Below, piece by piece: positions 36,634 through 47,127 of a DNA stretch of 64,000 nucleotides. The translations under genes were made by a program, and so were the position numbers. The first letter of the stretch is position 1; every line of letters starts with the position of its first letter. This DNA comes from an uncultured Prevotellaceae bacterium. Lineage in GTDB: Bacteria; Bacteroidota; Bacteroidia; Bacteroidales; Bacteroidaceae. Under the pieces are notes generated by a model that made no database searches, was not told where the DNA came from, and was given only the letters and a program-made list of their open reading frames with translations. The stretch spans positions 2,918-66,917 of the forward strand of contig CADBAG010000002.1 of assembly GCA_902792635.1 (NCBI GenBank), in the 5' to 3' direction.

Positions 36634-36646
36634 AAGCCCTCCTTTC

Positions 36647-37555
36647 TTATCCACGCTGGTCAGCACCCCACATGAGTTTTTCACGCAGGATAGAGAAGTA
36701 ACGCTTCGAGCGAAGTTTGACGACCTTCACAAAATAGGGCGCCTTCTGGATAATGAGCTTCGTCCCCTCGTGCAGTTTCTCTGAGCGTCCGTCAATAGCC
36801 ACCAAGAAATTATGGCTGCGACTCTCCACCTCAAGTTTGATAACGGTAGTATCGTTAAGCACAATCGGTCGGATATTCAAGCTGTGGGGTGCCACAGGCG
36901 TCAGACAGATGCTTCCACTGTTGGGCACGATGATCGGTCCGCCATTACTGAGGTTATAAGCCGTGGAACCCGTCGGCGTAGAGACCACGAGACCATCGGC
37001 CTGATAGGTCACTAAGAAGTCATCATTGACATAGGCTCGGATCGTAATCATCGAAGCACTGTCGCGCTTGAGGATAGCAATGTCGTTGAGGGCATAAGGA
37101 CTGCCTTCTATGGGCATCGATCCCGGCTCACCGTCGGTCTCTGCAGAGATCTGGATGACGGTGTGGTCCTCAAACTCGCACTTTCCTTCATAGATATCCG
37201 TCAATGCTTCCTTGAACTCACTCGGCAACACCTCAGCCAAAAAGCCCAGGCGACCCGTATTGACGCCGATGACTGGTGTACCTTTGGCAAGGACGCGATT
37301 GGCAGCCTTCAAGAATGTGCCGTCACCGCCAATGGAGATAGCATAGTCGACATCAAAGTTGTAGTCATCGAACACACTGTCAGGGTTGACCTCAACATGC
37401 AGGGTGCGCGTGAGGTATTCGAGGAAAGGACGGTCGATGTATATCTCTGCCTTACGCTCACTGAGACAGGCGAGCACTTGCTCAATACCCGCGCTCTTCT
37501 TGGCCTGATATTCGTTTCCGAAAAGGGCGAAACGCAGCCGCTTATCTTCTGACAT
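36647..37555 (-). CDS. nadK: NAD kinase
   Basis: A 302-residue cytoplasmic enzyme that makes NADP from NAD and ATP or polyphosphate. The GGDGT motif is in YAISIGGDGTFLKAANRV near residue 75, NTGRLGFLAEV near 103, and the substrate-binding PTGSTAYNLSNGGPIIVP near 190. Length is normal for the family. It heads a two-gene operon with the ABC exporter. Confidence 0.96.
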   Translation of the reverse strand: MSEDKRLRFALFGNEYQAKKSAGIEQVLACLSERKAEIYIDRPFLEYLTRTLHVEVNPDSVFDDYNFDVDYAISIGGDGTFLKAANRVLAKGTPVIGVNTGRLGFLAEVLPSEFKEALTDIYEGKCEFEDHTVIQISAETDGEPGSMPIEGSPYALNDIAILKRDSASMITIRAYVNDDFLVTYQADGLVVSTPTGSTAYNLSNGGPIIVPNSGSICLTPVAPHSLNIRPIVLNDTTVIKLEVESRSHNFLVAIDGRSEKLHEGTKLIIQKAPYFVKVVKLRSKRYFSILREKLMWGADQRG

Positions 37556-37581
37556 TTTCTATGCTACTTATAAATTTGCAA

Positions 37582-37589
37582 CAAAGATA
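37582..37589 (-). promoter_or_regulatory. -7 box (TATCTTTG) of nadK
   Basis: Reads TATCTTTG on the minus strand, 27 bp upstream of the ATG. A CAAAA (TTTTG) at 37613 gives a -33 candidate with slightly long spacing (23 bp). Confidence 0.5.
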
Positions 37590-37737
37590 CAAAAATTTTA
37601 GGCTTGTTGCGTCAAAAGACAAGAAATAATGAACACATCTTTATAAATGTTTGTTAAAGGAGAGTCATTAATACGGTTCCTAAATGATTTTCACTATCTT
37701 TGTAACGCAACAACTCAGCTTTCTGTCGGAAGAGTGC

Positions 37738-38012
37738 CAATTGGTCCACCAATAAGCACCTCGGAGAGGTGCCACATGGTTAGCCCCACGTGAGGCGCAG
37801 CCGAAACGTGGGGTCTGAGATGGGAGCGGACAACCTGAATACCGGCCTCGAAGAGGGCGAACATGGTTCTCACCCAATTCCATTCAAACAAAACCATGTT
37901 CGCCCTCTTCGAGGCCGGATTGCAAAGAAACGACACAGGACCTAACCCCATGCTGCGTCGCTACGCTCCTTGCATGGGGTTAACCATGTTGGCCCCCTTC
38001 GGGGACCTGTGT
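37738..38012. repeat. Hairpin-mosaic repeat (locus R7)
   Basis: Between divergent nadK and the DJ-1 gene. It has GCACCTC/GAGGTGC, CCCCACGT/ACGTGGGG, the GGCCTCGAAGAGGGCGAACATGG module and its inverse, and the variant CCCCATGC/GCATGGGG hairpin (37946-37979). The right-hand palindrome has drifted to GGCCCCC/GGGGACC form. A TATCTTTG at 37695-37702 could start transcription through it. Confidence 0.85.
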
Positions 38013-38038
38013 AACCACTCAGACGGAAGACAGAGCAG

Positions 38039-38046
38039 TAACTTTG
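38039..38046 (+). promoter_or_regulatory. -7 box (TAACTTTG) of the DJ-1/ispD/recG operon
   Basis: Matches TAnnTTTG 22 bp upstream of ATG 38069. Confidence 0.5.
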
Positions 38047-38068
38047 TAAGAAAATAAACATTAATATT

Positions 38069-38632
38069 ATGGCAAAGGTATATGAGTTTTTAGCCAATGG
38101 CTTTGAAGAGATTGAGGGACTGGCTCCCGTGGACATTCTGCGTCGCGGCGGTGTAGAAATTAAGACGGTAAGCGTCACAGGCAGTGAGTTCGTAGAGACG
38201 TCGCATGGCGTGACCGTCAAGGCAGACATGAAGTTTGAAGACGGGACGTTCACCGATGCAGATCTGTTGATGATCCCCGGCGGCATGCCTGGTTCCACAA
38301 ACCTCAACGCCCACGAAGGAGTGCGTAAGGCGCTGAAGGCACAATATGATGCCGGGAAGCGTGTAGCAGCTATCTGCGCCGCACCAATGGTACTCGGCTC
38401 GCTCGGCATTCTCGAAGGCAAGCGCGCTACGTGCTCACCGGGCTTCCAGAAATATCTCACGGGTGCCACCTACACGGGCAACCTCTTTGAGGAGGACGGG
38501 CTCGTGACTACAGGAGAAGGTCCTGCCGCTACCCTGCCCTATGCTTATCACATTCTCGGCTACTTCATTCCCGAGGCCGACGTGAAGGCATTGGAGAAGA
38601 AGATGCAATTTGCTCATTTAATGGAGAAGTAA
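38069..38632 (+). CDS. DJ-1/PfpI family protein
   Basis: A 187-residue cytoplasmic protein. [28 protein letters not shown] carries the conserved acidic residue (Glu near 15) and [10 protein letters not shown] near residue 105 carries the nucleophilic cysteine of DJ-1/YajL proteins, and GEGPAA near 152 is typical. Members act as protein or nucleotide deglycases, chaperones or redox sensors; which applies cannot be told. It is followed after 4 bp by ispD, so they are co-transcribed. Confidence 0.9.
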   Translation: MAKVYEFLANGFEEIEGLAPVDILRRGGVEIKTVSVTGSEFVETSHGVTVKADMKFEDGTFTDADLLMIPGGMPGSTNLNAHEGVRKALKAQYDAGKRVAAICAAPMVLGSLGILEGKRATCSPGFQKYLTGATYTGNLFEEDGLVTTGEGPAATLPYAYHILGYFIPEADVKALEKKMQFAHLMEK

Positions 38633-38636
38633 TTAC

Positions 38637-39311
38637 ATGGATTATATTATTATTGTTGCCGGTGGACGCGGCACGCGCATGGGAACGGATATACCCAAGC
38701 AGTTTCTGAAGGTTGCCGGCAGGCCCGTGCTCATGCACACCATAGAGCGGTTCCACCATTATGACCCGCAGCTCGGCATCATTGTCGTACTGCCGAAGGA
38801 TCAGCAGGAGACGTGGAAGGCACTGTGCAAAGAGTATCACTTCGACATTCCGCACAAGATTGCGGATGGTGGCTCCACACGTTTCGAGAGTTCGAAGAAC
38901 GGACTGGCGCTCGTCCCCGATGACGAGGAAGGCGTTGTGGGCTTCCACGACGGCGTGCGCCCCTTCGTTTCTGAAGAGGTCATCGCCAACTGTTTCGACA
39001 CGGCGCGCGAGGAATATACAGCTGTGCCCGTAGTACCTGTCACCGACACACTGCGCCACACCGACTCACGTTCTGAACGGACGTTCACCGTGGATCGCTC
39101 TCTCTATCGTGCTGTACAGACTCCGCAAGTCTTCGACATCTCCCTTGCCAAGCAGGCTTTCAATCAGCCGGATCGCAAGTCGTTCACCGATGACGCCTCT
39201 GTGGTGGAGAGTCTCGGCATCTGTATCAAACTCGTCGACGGCAACAAGGAAAACATCAAGATAACGACACCTTTCGACCTGAAGGTTGCAGAAGTGTTAG
39301 CTACTAAATAA
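38637..39311 (+). CDS. ispD: 2-C-methyl-D-erythritol 4-phosphate cytidylyltransferase
   Basis: The 224-residue enzyme transfers CMP from CTP to methylerythritol phosphate in the non-mevalonate isoprenoid pathway. The CTP-binding loop is [20 protein letters not shown], with HDGVRPFVS near residue 105 and the TDDASVVE region near 180. IspF, which acts two steps later in the pathway, is encoded at 45422-45892, here not fused or adjacent. Confidence 0.96.
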   Translation: MDYIIIVAGGRGTRMGTDIPKQFLKVAGRPVLMHTIERFHHYDPQLGIIVVLPKDQQETWKALCKEYHFDIPHKIADGGSTRFESSKNGLALVPDDEEGVVGFHDGVRPFVSEEVIANCFDTAREEYTAVPVVPVTDTLRHTDSRSERTFTVDRSLYRAVQTPQVFDISLAKQAFNQPDRKSFTDDASVVESLGICIKLVDGNKENIKITTPFDLKVAEVLATK

Positions 39312-39318
39312 CAACACG

Positions 39319-39343
39319 TAGGGGCGGTCCCTTGTGGCCGCCC
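39319..39343. repeat. GGGGCGG/CCGCCC hairpin between ispD and recG
   Basis: GGGGCGGTCCCTTGTGGCCGCCC, here in parts GGGGCGGTC and GTGGCCGCCC. The same hairpin (GGGGCGGCC and GTGGCCGCCC) lies in the leader of the FAH-family gene at 51467-51489. Confidence 0.55.
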
Positions 39344-39357
39344 TATTGTAAATAGTA

Positions 39358-41457
<2,100 letters not shown>

Positions 41458-41616
41458 CATTATTGAATAATACAATCGCCTTAGGATGTGCAAGATGCAC
41501 TATCAGAAGCGTTAATCGCTTCCAAATATTTGTTAAGACAATGCGGATTGCGCGCGATTTCTGTTAAACAACCCATAAAAAATCCTTGAGGTAAATCAAG
41601 TCTCGGTTTTTTTTCA

Positions 41617-41624
41617 TATCTTTG
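41617..41624 (+). promoter_or_regulatory. -7 box (TATCTTTG) of the M23/LysM gene
   Basis: Matches TAnnTTTG 61 bp upstream of ATG 41686. The 41458-41685 spacer holds nothing else I can support. Confidence 0.5.
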
Positions 41625-41685
41625 TGGATGTAAATGAAACAATTATTTCCGTTTCATTGCAAACCTGAAAAAAGAAATACGCTGA

Positions 41686-42657
41686 ATGTCGATTAAAAGA
41701 AAGATACATAAGATAGGAGCATTATTGTTTTTTGTTTTGTGCGCGGGAACAGTCTCAGCACAAGATCTTTTGGCAAGACAGGCACCTATCGACAGAAGAG
41801 CAAAGAAGCTCGATTCCATAGAAGTGAGGACGCTTGTTGAGCGCGAGAATCTCCAGTCACCTGCCGCACAACTTTACGGTGATGAGTGGGACAATACGTA
41901 TGCACACCGCGCTACCGAGCTTCCCGACTCCTTCAAGATTAACCTCCGGCATTTCTGCATGCCGACACCAAGCCGCGTGGTGACGAGCAACTTCGGTTCG
42001 CGTTGGGGTCGCCAGCACAAGGGGCTGGACATTAAAGTTTATATCGGCGACACCATCCGCGCGGCTTTCTCCGGCAAGGTACGTGTCGTGCGCTATGAGG
42101 CCGGAGGCTATGGCAACTATATCGTCATCCGTCACCCCAATGGTCTTGAGACAATCTATGGTCACCTTTCCAAACAACTTGTTGTTGAGAACGAGAATGT
42201 GCGCGCCGGTCAGCCGATCGGATTAGGCGGCAACACAGGCCGAAGCACTGGTTCTCACCTTCATTTCGAGACACGTCTCTGCGGCGTAGCACTGAACCCC
42301 GCCCTTTTCTTCGACTTCAAGAACCAGGATGTCACGGGCGACTACTACGTTTTCAATAAACGCACCTACGACCGCGAGTCGGAGATTGCAACACGTGAGC
42401 GTGGCAAGATCGGCAATGGTGGCTATAGCCGCGATATGATCTACGGTGAAGTCGGACACAGTGACGACGACGTACCAGAGGATGTAAGGGTTGCCATGAA
42501 CGCTCCCGAGCGTGTCTACTATAAGGTTCAGAGCGGTGAGACCCTGGCCTCCATCGCCAAGAAGGTCGGCGTGAGTGTCGACAAGATCGCACGTCTCAAC
42601 GGCTTCCGCAGCAAGAACCAGAAAGTAAGAGCTGGAATGATTATCAGATACATATAA
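41686..42657 (+). CDS. M23 family peptidase with LysM domain
   Basis: A 323-residue exported protein (hydrophobic signal at about residues 10-26, ending VSAQ). The M23 (LytM) domain spans about 105-210: HKGLDIKVYIGD provides the first zinc ligands and GSHLHFE the last, both intact. A LysM domain forms the C-terminus (YYKVQSGETLASIAKKVGVS to MIIRYI), which binds peptidoglycan. It should cut or regulate cutting of peptidoglycan cross-links in the periplasm. It stands alone between recG and repeat R8. Confidence 0.92.
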   Translation: MSIKRKIHKIGALLFFVLCAGTVSAQDLLARQAPIDRRAKKLDSIEVRTLVERENLQSPAAQLYGDEWDNTYAHRATELPDSFKINLRHFCMPTPSRVVTSNFGSRWGRQHKGLDIKVYIGDTIRAAFSGKVRVVRYEAGGYGNYIVIRHPNGLETIYGHLSKQLVVENENVRAGQPIGLGGNTGRSTGSHLHFETRLCGVALNPALFFDFKNQDVTGDYYVFNKRTYDRESEIATRERGKIGNGGYSRDMIYGEVGHSDDDVPEDVRVAMNAPERVYYKVQSGETLASIAKKVGVSVDKIARLNGFRSKNQKVRAGMIIRYI

Positions 42658-42705
42658 AATATACATTACCCGTCACGTATAGAAAATACTTTTCGTTCAG
42701 ATAGA

Positions 42706-43015
42706 GAAGTGCCTCGGAGAGGCACAATTATTCATAACCCCAGACTAAGGGAGCGATAGCGACCGCAGTCTGGGGTTTTAGTATGTGTGTGGAATCCTGA
42801 ATTCCAGCCTCGAAGAGGCTGAATGTGCCTTTAGGCGCGCAATAGTGACGTACGAAATTCCCTATTGACGACATTGCGCACTATCGTGCAGTCTGCCTCT
42901 CCGAGGCAGGAATTCAGTCAATGGCCTCCACACCGCACCCCCAGTCTGCGTCGCTGCGCTCCTTAGACTGGGGTTATGTAAAATTCAGCCTCTCCGAGGC
43001 TGCCTACGAATCAAT
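42706..43015. repeat. Hairpin-mosaic repeat (locus R8)
   Basis: Between convergent genes. Modules: GTGCCTC/GAGGCAC, CCCCAGACT/AGTCTGGGG (about 42738-42775), CAGCCTC/GAGGCTG, GCGC-rich stretch, GCCTCTCCGAGGC, then an inverted CCCCAGTCT/AGACTGGGG hairpin (about 42940-42974) and a final CAGCCTC/GAGGCTG. It is the only R3-type locus here with two long hairpins. Confidence 0.85.
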
Positions 43016-43034
43016 TCAAAACTAGGAAAATAAA

Positions 43035-43814
43035 TTATCTTTTTACGACCGACCTCAAAACGAAGTAGAGGTGTAAAAAGACGGTCTGTACAAAACCATA
43101 ATGCTTCGCCATGACATGGAACCGTTCCTTCAGCGAGGCCTTATGGTTTTTATTTGTCATACCACCATCTAAGTAATCTACAATCACAGCATTGACATTA
43201 CGAAGTGTAAGGTGGCGCTTGGCGCATAGTTTCATGATACGGATGCACCAGTCGACATCAGCCGAGAAACGATAGTCCACATTATTATATAAGGTCTCCT
43301 TGGCAAGATCAGTACGGGCATAGAACGCCTGATGGCACACCAACATACCTCGCTTGAAGGAGCGCCACGTCAGCCGCTTCGGAGGACTCAACCGACGATG
43401 ACGCAGGAAATGATGGTCCATATCCACAATATCCGTATCGCCATAGAGCACGCCGGGGAGTTTCTCCCCATCGCCGATAGACGAGGCTATAGTCTCAAGC
43501 GTGTCCTCGTTCGGGAACGTATCGCCGGCATTGAGAAAGACGATATAGTCGCCCGTGGCATGCCGGACACCTTTGTTCATCGCATCATAAAGTCCACCAT
43601 CCTTCTCGGAGATAACCACGACCTCGTGATCGTTGCCCGACTTGTCGGACCGCTCCTTATATGCCAACGCCATAGGTACCGTGTTGTCTTTCGACAGTCC
43701 GTCGAGGATGAGATGCTCCACATCGGCATATTTCTGACTGAGCACACTGTCCAAAGTACGCTGTAGCACAGGGGCAGCATTAAAAGTACATGTTATGATT
43801 GTGAACTTTATCAT
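43035..43814 (-). CDS. Family 2 glycosyltransferase (WcaA-like)
   Basis: A 259-residue GT-A enzyme: FTIITCTFNAAPVLQRTLDS start, LILDGLSKDNT near residue 38, SEKDGGLYDAMNKGVRHATG near 75, and the metal-binding NAGD near 97. A C-terminal amphipathic segment (VQTVFLHLYFVLRSVVK) may touch the membrane. It resembles colanic-acid-type transferases that act on capsule or O-antigen. Its ATG overlaps the stop of the GT4 gene upstream by four bases, so the pair is coupled. Confidence 0.88.
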   Translation of the reverse strand: MIKFTIITCTFNAAPVLQRTLDSVLSQKYADVEHLILDGLSKDNTVPMALAYKERSDKSGNDHEVVVISEKDGGLYDAMNKGVRHATGDYIVFLNAGDTFPNEDTLETIASSIGDGEKLPGVLYGDTDIVDMDHHFLRHRRLSPPKRLTWRSFKRGMLVCHQAFYARTDLAKETLYNNVDYRFSADVDWCIRIMKLCAKRHLTLRNVNAVIVDYLDGGMTNKNHKASLKERFHVMAKHYGFVQTVFLHLYFVLRSVVKR

Positions 43815-45073
43815 GCCTTTACTTTAGATATTTGGTTATATAAGTGGATGTATTGATTAGCCACAGCACTTCCCGAATACTTTCGAAGGACTTGGTTCCT
43901 CAAACAGGCTCTTGAAATCTCTGCATGGAATGCCCAGTCTATACCCTTGGCAAGATCTTCGACATCCTGTTCTTTAGCCAGATAGCCAGTCTTCAAATGC
44001 TCTATAATGTCTTTCTGCCCACTGTTACCAAAGGAGACGGGAATGCAACCACACGCAAGCGCCTCTATCAGTGTCTGACCAAAGGTCTCATAATAGGAAG
44101 AGGACACCACACAGTTAGCTGCTGAATAGATTCGAGAAAGCTCACGTTCGTCAGAGACAAACTTTAAATAAGTTGTCTTCACAGGCACATCCTCTAACAC
44201 GGATGCATCTTTGACACGTCCAAAGATGAGAAGACGGATCTGATCTCCTTTATAGCCATGGGCACTTATCAAGAGAGACAAAGCCTTCTTCAGATTATCA
44301 AATCCCTTGATGGGATCATCAATGCGCGCAGCACCAAACGCTACGACATAGTCTTCCTGGATGCCAAAATAGGTACGGCAGTCTACTCTATCGTTCATGG
44401 AGAACTTGGACAAGGACAAGACATTAGGAATGACATCGATAGGGTGCGAACAAGTCAACAGACTTTTTCTTGCGCTGTCTGCAAGCCAAGTACTCACCGC
44501 TACGAAATGCACATTCTTATGATCCAGGACTTCCAACTTCCGTTTATATACCTTATAAGAGAGGTCATGATCCTTAGGGTATCGCAATTGTGGACAATTA
44601 CCACAATGTTCCTCATAACGGTGACAATCCCAAGAATAATGGCAGATGCCGGTACATTCCCACATATCATGCATCGTCCAGACAACAGGCTTGCCACTAT
44701 TAAGGATCATCTTTATGTCATTAAGAGACAACATACCCTGATTGACCCAATGAAGATGAATAACATCAGCTTCCTGAAACTCCCTGAGCTTTGTAATATC
44801 TTTCCCCGTATTGGCAATAGACACTTTAAAGAGATTCTTCTTGCTGAAGCCATTTGCCAACCATATCCGGATGCGCTCCCAAAGAAAGTCAAACATCTTC
44901 CTCAGATGGGAACATCCCGTATCAGACACCAAGAAAGAATCCGTCTCCTTGTCCCGTACCAACATCATGGCTTTCACACCATTGTTGTTCAGCGCATCCA
45001 CCAAGCGGCCAGCAGCAACAGCTGCACCACCGGTACGCTCACTCGTATTGACTATCAATACCCTCATTGCCAT
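43811..45073 (-). CDS. Family 4 glycosyltransferase
   Basis: A 420-residue GT-B enzyme. It begins MAMRVLIVNTSERTGGAAVA with the glycine-rich acceptor-side loop, has HLHWVNQGML near residue 120, and the GT4 donor-site region ETFGQTLIEALACGCIPVSF near 350 with the family E-x7-E pattern. ATG 45073 or 45067 is possible; both lie just after the -7 box, while the frame to 45130 starts upstream of it. With the overlapping GT2 gene it forms a two-gene cell-surface glycan unit. Donor and acceptor are unknown. Confidence 0.87.
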   Translation of the reverse strand: MAMRVLIVNTSERTGGAAVAAGRLVDALNNNGVKAMMLVRDKETDSFLVSDTGCSHLRKMFDFLWERIRIWLANGFSKKNLFKVSIANTGKDITKLREFQEADVIHLHWVNQGMLSLNDIKMILNSGKPVVWTMHDMWECTGICHYSWDCHRYEEHCGNCPQLRYPKDHDLSYKVYKRKLEVLDHKNVHFVAVSTWLADSARKSLLTCSHPIDVIPNVLSLSKFSMNDRVDCRTYFGIQEDYVVAFGAARIDDPIKGFDNLKKALSLLISAHGYKGDQIRLLIFGRVKDASVLEDVPVKTTYLKFVSDERELSRIYSAANCVVSSSYYETFGQTLIEALACGCIPVSFGNSGQKDIIEHLKTGYLAKEQDVEDLAKGIDWAFHAEISRACLRNQVLRKYSGSAVANQYIHLYNQISKVKA

Positions 45074-45092
45074 AGTAAGTACTTTTATCAAG

Positions 45093-45100
45093 CAAAGGTA
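45093..45100 (-). promoter_or_regulatory. -7 box (TACCTTTG) of the glycosyltransferase pair
   Basis: Reads TACCTTTG on the minus strand, 20 bp upstream of ATG 45073. Confidence 0.5.
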
Positions 45101-45189
45101 AGAAAAGGAAATGAGAAACCGACAGCTCAATGTAATTAATTGATTTAAATCAAGAAATTAGCCTTATCTTGAAAAGATAATTTAATTCC

Positions 45190-45221
45190 TTTGCAATGAC
45201 TTTGTAATAGCAGTACCTTTG
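45190..45221 (+). promoter_or_regulatory. Full promoter with no gene downstream on its strand
   Basis: TTTG (-33, 45190-45193) and TACCTTTG (-7, 45214-45221) with 20-bp spacing, the best promoter match in the window. It points to a non-coding segment ending in an intrinsic terminator. Confidence 0.7.
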
Positions 45222-45227
45222 CACCCG

Positions 45228-45423
45228 TCAAAAGGTTAATAGATTGTTTAGGTTAGTAGTAATAGATTTAGGTTTTTAGTTATTAGGTTTAAGGTAGATT
45301 TGATAGATTGTTTAACGGACACGAGTTGGATACCGCGAGGCATCCAGTAAGTCTGAATTAAATTTCAAGTTAAACATAAGAATACGCCGGGGCTCGTTGA
45401 TGAGTCCCGGCGTATTCCTTTTT
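45228..45423 (+). ncRNA. Candidate small RNA gene, about 195 nt
   Basis: The segment lies between a complete promoter (45190-45221) and an intrinsic terminator (45381-45423) on the plus strand. It holds no convincing reading frame and no plus-strand gene follows within 6 kb. The 5' part is U/A/G-rich with repeated TTAGGTTT/TAGATT words. A hairpin GGATACC-GCGA-GGCATCC (45328-45345) closes with a GNRA tetraloop. I cannot match it to 6S, tmRNA, RNase P or SRP RNA. It could alternatively be antisense to the far 3' end of ispF transcripts. Confidence 0.55.
45381..45423 (+). terminator. Intrinsic terminator of the candidate small RNA
   Basis: AATACGCCGGG pairs perfectly with CCCGGCGTATT, extended inward by G-T and CTC/GAG pairs, with a six-base loop and a CCTTTTT tail. 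The tail lies on the plus strand only. The ispF stop codon lies at its end. Confidence 0.8.
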
Positions 45424-45892
45424 AATATATCAGTGCCACAGCGTATGCGGAGATTCCTTCTTCACGCCCGGTGAAACCAAGCTTCTCGGTCGTCGTCGCC
45501 TTGATACTGATCTGGTCTTCATCGCATCCCATGACTTCCGCAAGGCAGGCCTTCATGGCAGGGACATGCGGGTTGAGTTTCGGATGTTCGGCACAGACAG
45601 TGGCATCGATGTTGCCGAACTTGTAACCCTTCGTAGCGATGAGTTCAATGACCTTCTTGAGGATGACCTTACTGTCCATATCGAGTGTGTCAGCAGAGGT
45701 ATCGGGAAAATGGTAACCGATGTCGCGCATGTTGGCTGCGCCTAACAGTGCATCACAGATAGCATGGATGAGGACATCGGCATCACTGTGCCCCAGAAGT
45801 CCCATCGTATGTGGGATCTCAATGCCACCCAAGATCAGTTTCCTTCCTTCAACAAGTTTGTGGACATCATAGCCCATGCCTACTCTAAACAT
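45422..45892 (-). CDS. ispF: 2-C-methyl-D-erythritol 2,4-cyclodiphosphate synthase
   Basis: The 156-residue enzyme cyclises CDP-methylerythritol phosphate in the non-mevalonate isoprenoid pathway. The metal and substrate motifs are complete: GMGYDVHKL (Asp and His ligands), HSDADVLIHAICDALLGA (His ligand near residue 43), FPDTS, and the C-terminal ATTTEKLGFTGREEGI. It starts 4 bp after porV, so it is the last gene of the FAH-porU-porV-ispF operon. Confidence 0.96.
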   Translation of the reverse strand: MFRVGMGYDVHKLVEGRKLILGGIEIPHTMGLLGHSDADVLIHAICDALLGAANMRDIGYHFPDTSADTLDMDSKVILKKVIELIATKGYKFGNIDATVCAEHPKLNPHVPAMKACLAEVMGCDEDQISIKATTTEKLGFTGREEGISAYAVALIY

Positions 45893-45896
45893 AATC

Positions 45897-47087
45897 TTAT
45901 CGTCTATTAAACAAATCTTTCAAGCCATCCATATCAAACGTGAGTGAGAAGCGCAACGTCTGATCGAGCGGGTTACTCTTAGCCGTAGCAATGACATAGC
46001 CTGCATCGAGTTGGAAAGCACTCATCTTGAAACCTGCACCCACCGTGAAGTATTTGCGGTTACCTTTATTCTCACTCTCATGATGATAACCGGCACGGAG
46101 CGAGAAGCGGTCGTTGTAGGTATACTCAGCACCTACGCTCCACTGTATCTCCTGCATCTCTTCCTTGAAGCCACCGGGAGCATCACTGAAACTCTTGAAG
46201 ATACCGCTGATGCTCGACACGTCATAGTAGTCTTTCTGCACGCGCTCCTGATATTCTTCGGTTGTCTCGCCGTCTTTCTGCTTCGGATAGGTCGGCACAA
46301 GGAGCTTGTTGGCATCGACAGCGAAGCCAATGGCATTGTACTCGTCCAACGGGTACTTCAGATAGGCACCCAAACGGAGGTTCGTCGGGATAAACTCACT
46401 GTTATCGCTGCCGCCAAACGTGATCTTACTACCGATATTCGAGATGTTCATACCCAAGCCCAACTGGCACTCGTGCTCACTGATGACAGGGTTACTCTGA
46501 TAATAAAGGGCCAGGTCAGCAGCGAAGGCGGAGCCAGGAGACGTATCACTCGTGTAGTCGTAGGTCAGGTCTGAGTAAATCCAGCGAACGGCAGCGGCGA
46601 TGGAGAACTTCTCACTCAGCATCAATGAGTAAGCCACATCGAGCGACATCTCATAAGGATTGATCGTCATCGAAGGGTCACTCGTCGAAGAAGAGGAGGC
46701 ATTCTCCCCCATCTGCACCTCACCCAAAGAGAAATATCTCAGGGAACCGGACACAGCCGAATAGTCACCGATACGATAGTAGCCTGCCACATAACCGAGG
46801 TTGATATCGTTGACGAGCTGACGGAGCCAAGGGGTGAAGTTGATAGCCACTCCGGCCCGGCTGATTGCAAACGGATACTTGGCCGGGTTCCAGTACTGTG
46901 AGTTGACATCGGCCTCCGTAGCCGCTCCCACGTCACCCATACCACCGGCACGTGCATCCGGCGCAATGGTCTGCGAGGTCACCGACGTGTTGACGGGATT
47001 GAACATATCTGCCTTCTCCTGTGCTGTAACATGCAAAGCCACAAAAAGGATGAGACAGGTTAAGAATAACTTGATATTGATTTTCAT
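45897..47087 (-). CDS. porV: Type IX secretion outer-membrane protein PorV (LptO)
   Basis: A 396-residue beta-barrel protein (signal peptide MKINIKLFLTCLILFVALHV then TAQ). The conserved start APDARAGGMGDVGAATEADVNSQYWNPAKY is characteristic of PorV/FadL-like barrels of the type IX system (given here in full only as landmarks near residues 42-72). PorV carries cargo proteins from the translocon to the PorU sortase. It directly follows porU, as in Porphyromonas and other Bacteroidetes. Confidence 0.93.
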   Translation of the reverse strand: MKINIKLFLTCLILFVALHVTAQEKADMFNPVNTSVTSQTIAPDARAGGMGDVGAATEADVNSQYWNPAKYPFAISRAGVAINFTPWLRQLVNDINLGYVAGYYRIGDYSAVSGSLRYFSLGEVQMGENASSSSTSDPSMTINPYEMSLDVAYSLMLSEKFSIAAAVRWIYSDLTYDYTSDTSPGSAFAADLALYYQSNPVISEHECQLGLGMNISNIGSKITFGGSDNSEFIPTNLRLGAYLKYPLDEYNAIGFAVDANKLLVPTYPKQKDGETTEEYQERVQKDYYDVSSISGIFKSFSDAPGGFKEEMQEIQWSVGAEYTYNDRFSLRAGYHHESENKGNRKYFTVGAGFKMSAFQLDAGYVIATAKSNPLDQTLRFSLTFDMDGLKDLFNRR

Positions 47088-47127
47088 ACTTGATTAAAAA
47101 CGTGTACTATTACAACGTTACAACGAC

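Noticed and set aside
37863-38057. Reading frames inside mosaic repeats giving words like MFALFEA or HVRPLRG
   Set aside because: The same words arise from repeat modules at every locus and in several frames; they are by-products of the palindromic DNA, not genes.
45131-45421. Interpretation of the spacer as a leader or riboswitch for ispF
   Set aside because: ispF is on the minus strand and reads toward the spacer; the promoter and terminator there are on the plus strand.
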